From Halobaculum sp. XH14 (GTDB lineage: Archaea > Halobacteriota > Halobacteria > Halobacteriales > Haloferacaceae): a stretch of 64,000 bases of DNA. The stretch spans positions 1,364,001 to 1,428,000 of the forward strand of contig NZ_CP134949.1 of NCBI RefSeq assembly GCF_032116555.1, read 5' to 3'. The position numbers were made by a program, and so were the translations under genes. This document shows, in pieces, positions 50,527 to 59,998 of the stretch (positions are counted from its first letter, which is position 1; each line of letters begins with the position of its first letter). A model generated the notes under the pieces. That model was not told the DNA's origin, did no database searches, and saw only the letters and a program-made list of their open reading frames with translations.

Positions 50527-51666
50527 CTACACCCGGGGTTCCGCTTCCTCGACGTCCGCCAGCCGCCGGTTCTTCAGGGCGTCCCCGGTAGCCCCGTCGA
50601 AGATGTGGACGGCCTCCTCCGGGAAGCGCGCGACGGCGGTGGCGCCGGCCTCGACCGAGCGCATCCCGCCGACGGTGGCGACGAACGTCTCCGGGTCGTC
50701 ACCGAACGTGAGGTAGACGGAGTTCTCGTTGCCCATCGGCTCGACCACGTCGACGACCGTCTCGTACTCGTGGTCGCCGCCGGTGGCGTCGACGAGTTCG
50801 ACGTCCTCGGGCCGGATGCCGAGCGTGACGCGCTCGCTGTCGCCCAGCGACGAGGCGCTCTCGTCGCTCAGCGGGTACGAGAAGTGCTCGCCGACGAGCG
50901 TGTCGCCCTCGACGGTCATCTCGAAGAAGTTCATCGACGGCTCGCCGATGAAGCCCGCGACGAAGCGGTTCGCCGGCTCGTGGTAACACTCCAGTGGTGT
51001 GCCGACCTGCTGGAGTTCACCGCCGTCGAGCACCGCGATGCGGTCGCCCATCGTCATCGCCTCCGTCTGGTCGTGGGTGACGTACATCGTCGTCACGCCC
51101 AGGTCCTCCTGGAGGCGCTGGAGTTCGGTCCGCATGTTCGAGCGGAGCTTCGCGTCGAGGTTCGAGAGCGGCTCGTCCATCAGGAACACCTCGGGGTCGC
51201 GCACGATGGCGCGCCCGAGCGCGACCCGCTGTTGCTGACCGCCGGACAGCTCCGAGGGCTTGCGGTCGAGCAGCTCGCCGATGCCGAGCGTTCCGGCCGT
51301 CTCCTCGACGAGTTCCCGGATCTCCGCGTCCGCCATGTCGGTGGACTCCTCCAGCCCGAAGGACATGTTCTCGCGGACCGTCATGTGCGGGTAGAGCGCG
51401 TACGACTGGAACACCATGGCGATGTCCCGCTCCTGGGGCCCCATGGCGGCGATGCTTTCCCCGCCGAGCAGGATGTCCCCGGACGTGACCGTTTCGAGCC
51501 CCGCGACCATCCGCAGGGTGGTTGATTTGCCACAGCCGGACGGGCCGACGAGCACGAGGAACTCCCCGTCCTCGATGTCGACCGACACGTCGTCGACCGC
51601 GACGATGTCGCTACCGTCGTCGTCGGTGAACACCTTGCTCAGGCGTTCGAGTGCGAGTTCTGACAT
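50527..51666 (-). CDS. Sugar ABC transporter ATP-binding protein (MalK/UgpC-like)
   Basis: Energises uptake by the adjacent permeases. The 379-residue ATPase has Walker A LVGPSGCGKSTTLRMVAG, signature ELSGGQQQRVALGRAI, Walker B VFLMDEPLSNLDAKLR and a C-terminal TOBE regulatory barrel (VTLGIRPEDVELVDATGGDH region), so it belongs to the carbohydrate class with a double-domain structure. It is the last gene of the operon, two bases after the permease. Confidence 0.92.
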   Translation of the reverse strand: MSELALERLSKVFTDDDGSDIVAVDDVSVDIEDGEFLVLVGPSGCGKSTTLRMVAGLETVTSGDILLGGESIAAMGPQERDIAMVFQSYALYPHMTVRENMSFGLEESTDMADAEIRELVEETAGTLGIGELLDRKPSELSGGQQQRVALGRAIVRDPEVFLMDEPLSNLDAKLRSNMRTELQRLQEDLGVTTMYVTHDQTEAMTMGDRIAVLDGGELQQVGTPLECYHEPANRFVAGFIGEPSMNFFEMTVEGDTLVGEHFSYPLSDESASSLGDSERVTLGIRPEDVELVDATGGDHEYETVVDVVEPMGNENSVYLTFGDDPETFVATVGGMRSVEAGATAVARFPEEAVHIFDGATGDALKNRRLADVEEAEPRV

Positions 51667-51668
51667 GG

Positions 51669-52592
51669 TTACGTTGCGACCCCCTCGGCGAACTCCTCGC
51701 CGAATGCGATGTAGACGACGAGCGTCGGCAGCGCGGCGACGAACGCGCCGGCCATCCGAAGCCCGAAGTCGACCCCTTCGAGCGACGCTCCGAGCCCCGC
51801 GAGCTTGAGGGTCACGGGTGCGGCCGGGCTCGAGGCCGATGAGACCAGGATGAGCGCGAACAGCAGGTCGTTCCAGATCTGGGTGAACTGGTAGATGAGC
51901 ACGACCGCGAACATCGGCGTCGACAGCGGGAAGACGATGCGGCGGTAGATGCGCCGCAGCGTCGCGCCGTCGAGCCGGGCGGACTCGAGCATCTCCGTGC
52001 TCATCGACTGGTAGTACGACCGGAAGAGGATCGTACAGATCGGGAGCCCGTACGCGACGTGGGCGATGATGAGTTCGATGATCCCGGCGTACTCCGACGG
52101 GATGCCGAGCAGCCCCCAGATCGGAAGCTGTCCCAGCGACAGGACGTTGAACACCTGCGAGAGCGGAACCAGCACCGCCTGGTACGGGATGAAGACGCCC
52201 GCGACGAACAGCATCAGCACCGGAACCTGGTACTTCCAGTCGACCAGCGTCAGTCCGTAGGCCGTGAGGCTCCCGATGAGCGCCGACAGGATGGTCGCCG
52301 GAACGGCGTACAGCAGGCTGTTGAACACTCCGACGGTCAGGGTGTCGAACGCCCGCTGGTACTTCGCCAGCGTCGCCCCGTCGGCCGGGAACTCGGTGAA
52401 CGGCCAGATCGGCGGCGCGTACGGGGCCGTCCCGGTGACCGCGCCGGTGGTCTTGAACGACGTGACGAGCCCCGCCTCGATGGGGGCGAGGAAGAACGCC
52501 ACGAGCAGTCCGAGCGTCGCGTACAGCGCGACGCGGTAGCCGTCGATGGACGCGAGCAGGGAGTCGTCGCGTCCGCGTGTCTCGGTACTCAT
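51669..52592 (-). CDS. Sugar ABC transporter permease (MalG-like)
   Basis: A 307-residue permease with about six membrane helices; the EAA-type coupling loop is LESARLDGATLRRIYRRIVF, the signature of this superfamily. The start overlaps the stop of the preceding permease gene (ATGA at 52589-52592), so production is coupled. The hydrophilic N-terminus resembles haloarchaeal glucose-type transporters. Confidence 0.92.
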   Translation of the reverse strand: MSTETRGRDDSLLASIDGYRVALYATLGLLVAFFLAPIEAGLVTSFKTTGAVTGTAPYAPPIWPFTEFPADGATLAKYQRAFDTLTVGVFNSLLYAVPATILSALIGSLTAYGLTLVDWKYQVPVLMLFVAGVFIPYQAVLVPLSQVFNVLSLGQLPIWGLLGIPSEYAGIIELIIAHVAYGLPICTILFRSYYQSMSTEMLESARLDGATLRRIYRRIVFPLSTPMFAVVLIYQFTQIWNDLLFALILVSSASSPAAPVTLKLAGLGASLEGVDFGLRMAGAFVAALPTLVVYIAFGEEFAEGVAT

Positions 52593-53671
52593 AGGTTGTC
52601 CTGCGTGTACTGGTGGTAGAGGTACGGGCCGACGACCGCGAGAGCCATCACGAAGAGGATGACCGCGATCGACGCGCCGTACGCCCAGTTCGTGTTGCTG
52701 TACGCCTCCCGGACCATCTTCGTGGCGAGGATGTCCGCCCCGTTAGGCGGGCGATACCCGCCGACGAGCGAGTAGAGGAAGTCGAACGCCTTCAGCGCGA
52801 ACACCATCAACACGACGGTGGCGCTGATCGTCGCGTTCCGAAGCTGTGGCACGATGACGCGCCAGTACATCTTCGGGACGCTCGCGCCGTCGACCTTCGC
52901 CGCCTCGAAGTGCTCGTCCGGGATGGCCCGCAGCGCGGCCAGGTAGACGACCATCGTGTAGCCGCTGAACTGCCAGACCAGCGCGAAGATGACCGCCCAG
53001 AGGACCAGATCGGAGTTACCGATCCAGTCGTACGGTCCCAGGCCGACGACCCCGATCACGGAGTTGACGATCCCGCTGTCGAGGTCGTACATCCACAGCC
53101 AGAACTGGGCGGTGACGACGAACGACAGGCTCATCGGCAGCAGGTAGATGGTGCGGAACGTGTTCTCGAACCGGATCCCACGGTCGACGAGGATGGCGAT
53201 GAGCAGCCCGAACACGAGCGCGACGACCGTGAACGCCACGAGCAGGATCAGCGTGTTGACCGCCGCGTCGATGACGAGCGGATCGTTCGCCGCCCGGACG
53301 TACATCTCGAAGTCCAGGTTCGTGTAGTCGGGCGAGCCGAACCCCGTGAAGTCCGTGAGCGAGATGAGGACGTTCCAGCCGATGGTGCCGTACACGAAAA
53401 ACGCCATCAGGAGGAACGGCGGGAGCCAGAACGGGGACGATTCGACGAAGTCGCTCCCCAGTCGGTCGTCTATCCACTCCCTGATTCCGCCGTCCGCGTC
53501 CTCGCGGCCGTCGGCGTCCCCGCGGGTCGCCGTGACACCGCCGTCGGTGGCGACGCGGTCGCCGTCGGGTCCGCCGTTCCCGCCGCTGGCCGGCTCCCGC
53601 TCGCCGCCGGCCCGGTCCGAGCTGCCGCGACGGCGGAGCCTTCGGAGTAGTTCCGTGAAAAATCGTTGCAT
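52589..53671 (-). CDS. Sugar ABC transporter permease (MalF-like)
   Basis: A 360-residue permease with six or more helices and a charged N-terminal tail of about 80 residues rich in Gly, Asp and Arg. The EAA loop is FEAAKVDGASVPKMYWRVIV. It lies 18 bp after the binding-protein gene. Tsg-type haloarchaeal glucose transporters have this size and order, which is inference from memory. Confidence 0.92.
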   Translation of the reverse strand: MQRFFTELLRRLRRRGSSDRAGGEREPASGGNGGPDGDRVATDGGVTATRGDADGREDADGGIREWIDDRLGSDFVESSPFWLPPFLLMAFFVYGTIGWNVLISLTDFTGFGSPDYTNLDFEMYVRAANDPLVIDAAVNTLILLVAFTVVALVFGLLIAILVDRGIRFENTFRTIYLLPMSLSFVVTAQFWLWMYDLDSGIVNSVIGVVGLGPYDWIGNSDLVLWAVIFALVWQFSGYTMVVYLAALRAIPDEHFEAAKVDGASVPKMYWRVIVPQLRNATISATVVLMVFALKAFDFLYSLVGGYRPPNGADILATKMVREAYSNTNWAYGASIAVILFVMALAVVGPYLYHQYTQDNL

Positions 53672-53689
53672 TGGTGTCCAGTAGCCGTC

Positions 53690-54967
53690 TTAGCCCTGAA
53701 CGACCGACATGAACCCGTCCGTGGCGGCCTCGACGTCGTAGGGCCCGGAGAAGTCGTTCGTGATGACGTTCTCCAGGTCCGTCATCTTCTGCGGTTCGAC
53801 CGCGAGACCGTGTGCGATCGTCGGCGGCAGGTTCTCGGCGTTCTCGAAGTCCTCGATGGTCTCCACGAGGTACGGGCCGAACTCGCTCGTGTCGACGCCC
53901 GTCCGCGTCGGGATCGAGCCCTTGTACTGGTTGAACGCGACCTGTGCCTTCTCGCTTCCGACGAACTCCATGAACGTCCTCGTGTTCTCCGGCGACGGGT
54001 TGTCGCTCGGCATGATGAACGAGTCGATGTGGAACGTGTAGAGCCCCTCCGTGCCGGGGAACGTCTTGTGGCCCCAGTGCTCGTCGTAGTTGAAGCCCTC
54101 CGCGTTCCGGTACGCGCCCGCGGCCCAGTTACCCTGGTGGATGAACGCGGCCTCGCCGTTGATGATCTTCTGGTTGGCAGCCGTCAGGTTCGTGGAGGCG
54201 GCGTCGTCGTTGATGTAGTTCTCGAGGATCTCCCGGGTCGTCTCGAAGGCGGTCCGGACGGCGTCGCGGCCGCCCTCGCCGTTAACCGCGCTCATGTACG
54301 CGTCGTACCCGCCCGTCGAGAGCAGCACGACGCCGACGAGCTGGAGCGTCGTCCACGCGCCCTGCATCGCCTGGGCCATCGGGACGGCGTCCGTCTCGTC
54401 GCTCACCGTCCCGAGCGCGTCGAGCAGCGCGTCCGCGGAGTTCAGGTCGTCGGGGTTGACGCCCGCGGCCTCGACGACTTCCGCGTTGTAGAACAGGCAG
54501 TTGAGCCGGTGGGAGCCGATCGGCATGGCCCGGTACTCGCCGTCGTACTGGCACAGCTCGGCCGCCTCGGGAATGTGGGCGTCGGTCATTCCGTTCTCCC
54601 ACACGTCCGTGAGGTTGCCGAGCACGCCGTCGTACTTGGTCAGGTTCTTGCCGGGCCACCCGGCGAAGGCGCTCGGCGGGTCACCGCTGTTCAGCCGGTT
54701 CGCGACGACGGTGTCGAGGTTCTCGTTCCCGCCGCCGCCGATGGGGCTGAAGTTGGTCGCCATGTCCGGATACTCCTCCTCGAACGCCGCGACGAGGGCG
54801 TCCTCGGCCGCGGCCCCGTCGCCGCCGGTCCAGCCGTGGAGGACTTCCAGTTCGTTGTTCCCGCCGCCGCCGATACCCATACAGCCCGCGAAGCCGGTGA
54901 GGCCCGCGGCTCCGGCACCCGCCGTGCCTTTCAGGTAGTCTCGTCGTGTGAGTTCCGTGTTCTTCAT
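53690..54967 (-). CDS. Sugar-binding lipoprotein of ABC transporter, Tat-exported
   Basis: The extracellular solute-binding protein of the operon, 425 residues. The signal has the twin-arginine motif in TRRDYLKG (residues 7-14) and a lipobox FAGC (Cys29), so it is likely exported folded by Tat and lipid-anchored, as usual in haloarchaea. The body (VLHGWTGGDGAAAEDALVAA, PMAQAMQGAWTTLQLVG) matches family 1 sugar-binding proteins, closest to glucose/mannose types. It is the first gene of the operon; an SD-like GGAGG lies 7 bases upstream. Confidence 0.9.
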   Translation of the reverse strand: MKNTELTRRDYLKGTAGAGAAGLTGFAGCMGIGGGGNNELEVLHGWTGGDGAAAEDALVAAFEEEYPDMATNFSPIGGGGNENLDTVVANRLNSGDPPSAFAGWPGKNLTKYDGVLGNLTDVWENGMTDAHIPEAAELCQYDGEYRAMPIGSHRLNCLFYNAEVVEAAGVNPDDLNSADALLDALGTVSDETDAVPMAQAMQGAWTTLQLVGVVLLSTGGYDAYMSAVNGEGGRDAVRTAFETTREILENYINDDAASTNLTAANQKIINGEAAFIHQGNWAAGAYRNAEGFNYDEHWGHKTFPGTEGLYTFHIDSFIMPSDNPSPENTRTFMEFVGSEKAQVAFNQYKGSIPTRTGVDTSEFGPYLVETIEDFENAENLPPTIAHGLAVEPQKMTDLENVITNDFSGPYDVEAATDGFMSVVQG

Positions 54968-55243
54968 GGTCTTCCCTCCGTGAGAGAGGTCATCAGACTC
55001 TTCCGCGAGGTGCCACTTAACCCTTTCTCAAGTTAACTCCGTTACGAGTGAATTCCAAACCGGACCGCGTGGACCGAACAAATCCCGGAGATATTGGCTT
55101 CTTCAGGCAGTTTCCGCTGGTCGCCGCTCGGCCGCCGTGGTTCGAGGTGAGTACCAGCAGTGTACCATACCCTTGTCACGTCCCTGCGGGTCGGTGCCGA
55201 GTCGCGCCCGCCTCGTCCGATCAGGGTCCCGAACGGCAGACCG
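54968..55243. other. 276-bp gap between the ABC operon and the helicase gene
   Basis: It contains the upstream region of the binding-protein gene: GGAGG at 54975-54979, a GGTTAAGTGG-like stretch and the palindrome AGTTAACT at about 55031. No gene is seen in the rest; the helicase stop lies at its far end. Confidence 0.5.
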
Positions 55244-57589
55244 TCAGGGGACCGGCTCGTCCGTCCCGGCGAGCGCGTTCAACAGCGTCACGGCCTCCGG
55301 TTTCGACAGCGGTTCGTTCGCGTTGCCACAGTGGGGCGACTGGACGCAGGCCGGACAGCCGTCCGCACAGTCACAGCCGGCGACGAGCCGGGCCGTCCGG
55401 GCCATCAGGTCGTCCGCGAAGCCGTAGGCGGCACGCGTGAGACCCACGCCGCCCGGGTAGCCGTCGTAGATGAACACCGTCGATCGACCGGTGTGACCGT
55501 GATACGGCGTCGAGAGGCCGCCGACGTCGCCCCGGTCACAGAGCAGCGAGAGCGGCATGAGCGAGATCATGCCGTGTTCGGCGGCGTGGATGCCGCCGTT
55601 GAACCCCGCCTCGCCGCCGATCGAACGCATGTCGGACTCGACGTCGTCGGGGACGGTGTAGTAGAGCGCCGTCGTCCGGAGCATCGTCTCCGGGAGGTCG
55701 AGCAGCTGGGTGCCGAGCGTCTCGCCGGTGGAGCCGTCGCGCCGCTCGAACCCGGTGATCTGCTCGGTGACGGTCACGTCCGCGAACCGGAGCGGCGTGT
55801 CCGGACGCGCCTCCAGCGCCGTCGAGCGCCGGTCGGCCTCCACCGTCACGTCCTTGTCGGTCAGCACGCGGGTGTAGTAGTCGGCCCAGGTCGGCTGGAG
55901 GCGGGCGACGTCCCGCTCCAGGTCGAGGTCCGCGACCTCGTAGGACTGGCCCTGGTGGTGATAGATCGCGCCCGGGTGGGCGTCACGGAGCGCGTCCGAG
56001 AACGAGAGCGAGGCGACCTGCTCGTTCGACCGGGCGTCCAGCAGGTCGATCTCGCGCTCGTCGATGGTCCGGAGGCTCATCGAGTGCTGCGGGCTCTCGT
56101 CGCCGGCGTGGGTCCAGCGGACGCCGTCCGCGGTGGTTCGACGCTCCAGGGTCCCGATGGCCTCCAGATCGCCCACCAGGTCGGGGAACTCCTCGCCGAA
56201 GTGCTCCTCGTCGGCCGGCGAGAGCCAGTTCTCGGCGGCCGCGCAGGCGACGTGGCCGGGAAGCAGTTCGTCGTTCTCGGGGTCGACCATCGCTCGTTCT
56301 GGCTCGCCCGCGAAGAACTCGTCCGCGTTTCCCATGACGTACTGGTCGAGCTGGTCCTCGCCGCCGACCATGACCACGAGCGCGGGGTCCTCGCCGCGGC
56401 CCGCCCTGCCGGCCCGCTGGAACGCCGACATCCGCGTGCCGGGGTAGCCGTCGAGGATGACGACGTCCAGGCCGCCGACGTCGACGCCGAGCTCCAGGGC
56501 GTTCGTCGACCAGACGCCGCGGACCTCGCCCGAATGCAGGCCGTCCTCGATCTCCCGACGCTTCTCGTGGGTGAGCGCAGCCTGGTACGCTTCCACGCCG
56601 CCGGCGAGGTCGTGGTGTCCCCGGTTCCGGAGTTCGTCGGCCGAATCGGTCGCGTAGCGCTCCGCGGTCTGTCTCGCGCGCGTGAAGACGAGCGTCTGGT
56701 AGCCCTTCGAGACGAGGTCACAGAACAGCCGCTTCGCCTCGGTGTGGCTGGAGCGCCGCCGGCCGGACTGGCCGTCCGCGACCTCGTCCTCGTACTCCGG
56801 CGGGTTCCAGAGCAGCCAGTGGCGGGGCCCCCGCGCCGAGGCGTCCGCCTCGACCAGCGTGTAGCCGTCCGCCGGTTGGCCGGTGACCCGGCTCGCGTGC
56901 TCGACCGGGTTGCCGATCGTCGCCGAACAGCAGACGAACCCCGGGTCGGCGCCGTAGCGCTCGCAGATCCGGTTCAGCCGGCGCATCGTCAGCGCGACCT
57001 GGGAGCCGAACACGCCGCGGTAGCGGTGGACCTCGTCGATGACGACGAGTTCGAGCGAGGAGAAGAACCACTCCCAGTGCCTGTACGCCCACGGGAGCAG
57101 CGCGTAGTGAAGCATATCCGGGTTCGAGAGAAGCACCGTCGGCTGCCGGTCCCGGACGCCGCGCTTCTCGGAATCCGAGAGCCGGCCGGTGTACTGGTCG
57201 ACCGAGACTGGGGACCCGAAGCCGAGGCCGGCCGCGAGGTCCGAGAGCGTCTCGGACTGATCGGTGATGAGCGCGTTCTGGGGGGCGAGATACAGCGTCC
57301 GGCCGCCGTGGTCCAGCGCGTTCTCGAACGCGGGCACGGTGTAGGCGAGCGATTTCCCGCTGGCCGTTCGCGTCGCCAGCACCACGTCGTCGCCGTCCCG
57401 GACCGCTTCGACGGCCTCGGCCTGGTGCTCGTAGAGGCGGTCGATGCCGCGCTCGGCGAGCACGTCGGCGAGCCGGGAGTCCGGATCGAGGTCGGCGAAC
57501 GCGGCCTCGCGGCCGGGGAGGGTGCGTTCGGCGGCGACCTGACCCTCGTAGTACGGGCGGTCGCGGAGCCACGCGACGGTGTCGTCCAC
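55244..57589 (-). CDS. DEAD/DEAH-box helicase with DUF1998 zinc domain (Hrq1/MrfA-like)
   Basis: A 781-residue SF2 helicase likely involved in DNA repair. Motif I is VLATRTASGKSLAYTVP, motif II is DEVH in VVIDEVHRYRG, motif III is CCSATIGNP and motif VI is QRAGRAGRG. The C-terminal DUF1998 zinc cluster is CDCADGCPACVQSPHCGN (about 743-760), as in Hrq1 and the mitomycin-repair helicase MrfA. The start is GTG at 57589. The neighbour on the other strand is an alkyltransferase-like protein, which fits a DNA repair setting. Confidence 0.9.
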   Translation of the reverse strand: MDDTVAWLRDRPYYEGQVAAERTLPGREAAFADLDPDSRLADVLAERGIDRLYEHQAEAVEAVRDGDDVVLATRTASGKSLAYTVPAFENALDHGGRTLYLAPQNALITDQSETLSDLAAGLGFGSPVSVDQYTGRLSDSEKRGVRDRQPTVLLSNPDMLHYALLPWAYRHWEWFFSSLELVVIDEVHRYRGVFGSQVALTMRRLNRICERYGADPGFVCCSATIGNPVEHASRVTGQPADGYTLVEADASARGPRHWLLWNPPEYEDEVADGQSGRRRSSHTEAKRLFCDLVSKGYQTLVFTRARQTAERYATDSADELRNRGHHDLAGGVEAYQAALTHEKRREIEDGLHSGEVRGVWSTNALELGVDVGGLDVVILDGYPGTRMSAFQRAGRAGRGEDPALVVMVGGEDQLDQYVMGNADEFFAGEPERAMVDPENDELLPGHVACAAAENWLSPADEEHFGEEFPDLVGDLEAIGTLERRTTADGVRWTHAGDESPQHSMSLRTIDEREIDLLDARSNEQVASLSFSDALRDAHPGAIYHHQGQSYEVADLDLERDVARLQPTWADYYTRVLTDKDVTVEADRRSTALEARPDTPLRFADVTVTEQITGFERRDGSTGETLGTQLLDLPETMLRTTALYYTVPDDVESDMRSIGGEAGFNGGIHAAEHGMISLMPLSLLCDRGDVGGLSTPYHGHTGRSTVFIYDGYPGGVGLTRAAYGFADDLMARTARLVAGCDCADGCPACVQSPHCGNANEPLSKPEAVTLLNALAGTDEPVP

Positions 57590-57713
57590 GGGCGCACTGG
57601 GGCGGCCGCCGGCTTACGGATTCCGGTCGCGTGGGGACCGCGCTCGGTCGGTGGACGTCCTTCACTTGCGCTCCGACCCGCGACGTTATGCCCGGCGCGC
57701 GACACACTCCACC

Positions 57714-58154
57714 ATGGACGACTCGTTCACGCTGGAGACGCCGGGCGGGACGCTCACCCTCGACGACTCGTTCCTGGACGCGTCCCGGGACGACGTCCGC
57801 GAGCAGGCGGCGGCGTACGCCGCCGGCGAGCGCACGGCGTTCGACGTGACCGTCCGCTACCCCGACTCGTTCACCGGTGACGTGATGCGCGCGATGGCGG
57901 CCATCCCGTACGGCGAAACGCGGACGTACGGCGAACTCGCGGCCGACCTCGACACCAGCCCCGTCGCGGTCGGGGGCGCCTGCGGGCGGAACCCGGTCCC
58001 GCTGGTCGTCCCGTGTCACCGCGTCGTCGGCGCCGACGGCCTGCGCGGGTTCTCCGGTGACGGCGGCGTCGCCCACAAGCGCGCCCTGCTGGAACACGAG
58101 GGGGCGTTCCCCCACTGTGCGGACGACGGGCTGACGCGGCAGGCCACGCTGTAG
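57714..58154 (+). CDS. ogt: Methylated-DNA-protein cysteine methyltransferase
   Basis: Directly repairs O6-alkylguanine by moving the alkyl group to its own cysteine. The 146-residue protein has the active site VVPCHRVVGADG (Cys101) preceded by the DNA-binding helix IPYGETRTYGELAADL and the canonical Asn/Arg GRNP (91-94). It lacks zinc-binding N-terminal residues of Ada. The start at 57714 is chosen because it gives a normal-length protein. It is divergent from the helicase gene, about 125 bp apart. Confidence 0.92.
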   Translation: MDDSFTLETPGGTLTLDDSFLDASRDDVREQAAAYAAGERTAFDVTVRYPDSFTGDVMRAMAAIPYGETRTYGELAADLDTSPVAVGGACGRNPVPLVVPCHRVVGADGLRGFSGDGGVAHKRALLEHEGAFPHCADDGLTRQATL

Positions 58155-58322
58155 GTTCGGTCGTCGCGGTCCCTCGCCCGGTCGAGTCGCCGTCGGACGA
58201 CCGTTTCGCCGTCAGCCGGCGTCACCCGGTCCCCCTCCTCGCCGTCCCTCGTCCCCACGACGATCGAACCCTGGCGGTCTGCCGACGGATGTGCTTTTGT
58301 TCCCCGCGACGAACCCGTTTCC

Positions 58323-59447
58323 ATGTTCCCGCCGCTTCCGTACCTGGAGTGGATCGAGGGCCGTCCGGCCGCCGCCCGCCACGATCTCGCGTCGAGCGAC
58401 CTCCGTCCGAACCCGTCCGGGTCGCCGCCGGCGCTCGTGCCCGGGCGGCTCGCCGACCTGCCGGACCCGGACGGCGGGACGACGCTCCGCGAGTACGTCG
58501 CCGCCGAGTACGACGTGTCGCCGTCGCGGGTCGTGCTCGCGGCCGGCGCGACCCACGCGAACTTCCTCGCGGTCGCAACGGCGGGCGCGCTGGCGGCAGA
58601 GCGCGACGACGCGGCGGACCCGACGCTTCGCGCGGTCGTCGAGACCCCCGGCTACGGGCCGCTGGTCGAGACGCCGCGGGCGCTTGGCATCCGGACCGAC
58701 CGCTTCCGCAGGCCGCTCCCCGACGCGACGCTCGACCCCTCGCGCGCGGCCTCCGCCATCGAGGAACCGGGCCTGGAGCGCCGGTTCACCCACCTGACGG
58801 TCACGAACCGTCACAACCCGACGGGGGTGCTGGCGAGCCGCACGGACCTCCAACGGCTCGCCACGATCGCCCGCGGGAACGACGGCTACCTCCTCGTGGA
58901 CGAGGTGTACGCGCCCTACGTCGCCGAGTCGACCGGCGACCGCGGGTTCGGCGGGCCGACGGCGGCGGGACTGGACGGGGCCGTCACCGTCGGCTCGCTG
59001 ACCAAGTTCCACGGCCTCGGTGGCCTCCGCGTCGGCTGGCTCGTCGCGCCCGAACGGTTCGCGCGACGGGCCGAAGCGGTTCGTAACCACGTCCCGGCGC
59101 TCGCGGACCCGAGCGTCGCGCTCGCGCGGCGGTTCTTCTCGAACCGGGACGCGGCCGTCGCCGACGCCCGGGACCACTGCGCGGCGAACCACGACCTGCT
59201 GGCGGAGTTCGTCGCCGGGCGGTCGGACCTCTCGGGCCCGGTTCCGGACGGCAGTTCCTTCGCGTTCCTCTCCCACGAGTCGGCCGACGGCGACGACGTC
59301 GCCGAGGCCGCCTGGGGGGCGGGCGTGCTGGTCGTTCCGGGCCGGTTCTTCGGCGAGCGCGGCGGCTTCCGCGTCTCGCTCGGCGGCGGTGAGGAGGCGT
59401 CCGCGGCCGCGCTCTCGGCGCTTGGATCAGTGCTCGACGGGTTCTGA
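58323..59447 (+). CDS. PLP-dependent aminotransferase (class I/II)
   Basis: A fold-type I aminotransferase of 374 residues. The PLP lysine is in VGSLTKFHGLGGLRVGW (Lys228), with RHNPTGVLA and DEVYAPYV marking the cofactor pocket. It is closest to aspartate- or alanine-type/valine transaminases but the amino donor is not clear. The start ATG lies about 30 nt after a TTTTGTTCC stretch. The C-terminus overlaps the convergent small membrane gene by 21 bp. Confidence 0.87.
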   Translation: MFPPLPYLEWIEGRPAAARHDLASSDLRPNPSGSPPALVPGRLADLPDPDGGTTLREYVAAEYDVSPSRVVLAAGATHANFLAVATAGALAAERDDAADPTLRAVVETPGYGPLVETPRALGIRTDRFRRPLPDATLDPSRAASAIEEPGLERRFTHLTVTNRHNPTGVLASRTDLQRLATIARGNDGYLLVDEVYAPYVAESTGDRGFGGPTAAGLDGAVTVGSLTKFHGLGGLRVGWLVAPERFARRAEAVRNHVPALADPSVALARRFFSNRDAAVADARDHCAANHDLLAEFVAGRSDLSGPVPDGSSFAFLSHESADGDDVAEAAWGAGVLVVPGRFFGERGGFRVSLGGGEEASAAALSALGSVLDGF

Positions 59448-59726
59448 GTCGGCGGGGTTCCGTCCCGCGATCTCGGTACGCTCCTCGCCCTCGGTCCGAT
59501 CCCCGTCGGTCGGCTCTTCGTCATCGGCTCGCTCCGCTCCGTCGTCGGATTCGCGGAAGCCGCGGGCGAAGGAGAAGCCGGCAACGAGCGCGAGCACGCC
59601 GACCGCGCCGACCGCGATCCAGCCGAGACTGGTCGCCAGCGGAACGCCGTCGAAGCCGCCGATGGCGGCGAAGATCCCGACGACGGTGAGGTAGCCGGCG
59701 ACGGGCAGCGCGAGCAGGCGGTTCAT
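59427..59726 (-). CDS. Small two-helix membrane protein
   Basis: A 99-residue protein with two hydrophobic helices (about residues 5-25 and 34-54: LLALPVAGYLTVVGIFAAIG and LGWIAVGAVGVLALVAGFSF) and an acidic, charged cytoplasmic or external tail. No family is recognised. It overlaps the convergent aminotransferase gene by 21 bp, which is unusual but both frames look real. Confidence 0.65.
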   Translation of the reverse strand: MNRLLALPVAGYLTVVGIFAAIGGFDGVPLATSLGWIAVGAVGVLALVAGFSFARGFRESDDGAERADDEEPTDGDRTEGEERTEIAGRNPADSEPVEH

Positions 59727-59998
59727 GCCTTCGGGTTCGTCGGGGCGGGCTTAACGGTTGCTCGTGTTGGTGGTCAGTTCCGTTGACTGATGGGGTATCC
59801 TCGTTGGCACCGGTGTCGTGATTCAGGTTCTTCGTTCAGAGTGGGGGTGAACTTTCTGTTCGATACAGCAGACCTACTTACCGTCCCGTCTTCCCTTCGG
59901 GTGAACGCTAGGTGCAGGTCAGATACGAAGCTCTTCTATTGAATTCGTCTCGGCAGCCAAACTTTATTACCAAATTCGGGCTTACAAGGAGTAATCTG
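59727..59998. other. 272-bp gap leading into the AT-rich island
   Basis: The sequence changes from GC-rich to visibly AT-rich from about 59850. It holds a TATA-like ACTTTATTA at about 59961-59969 and AAGGAG at 59986-59991 before the ATG at 59999. No integrase, direct repeat or att site was found by eye. Confidence 0.45.
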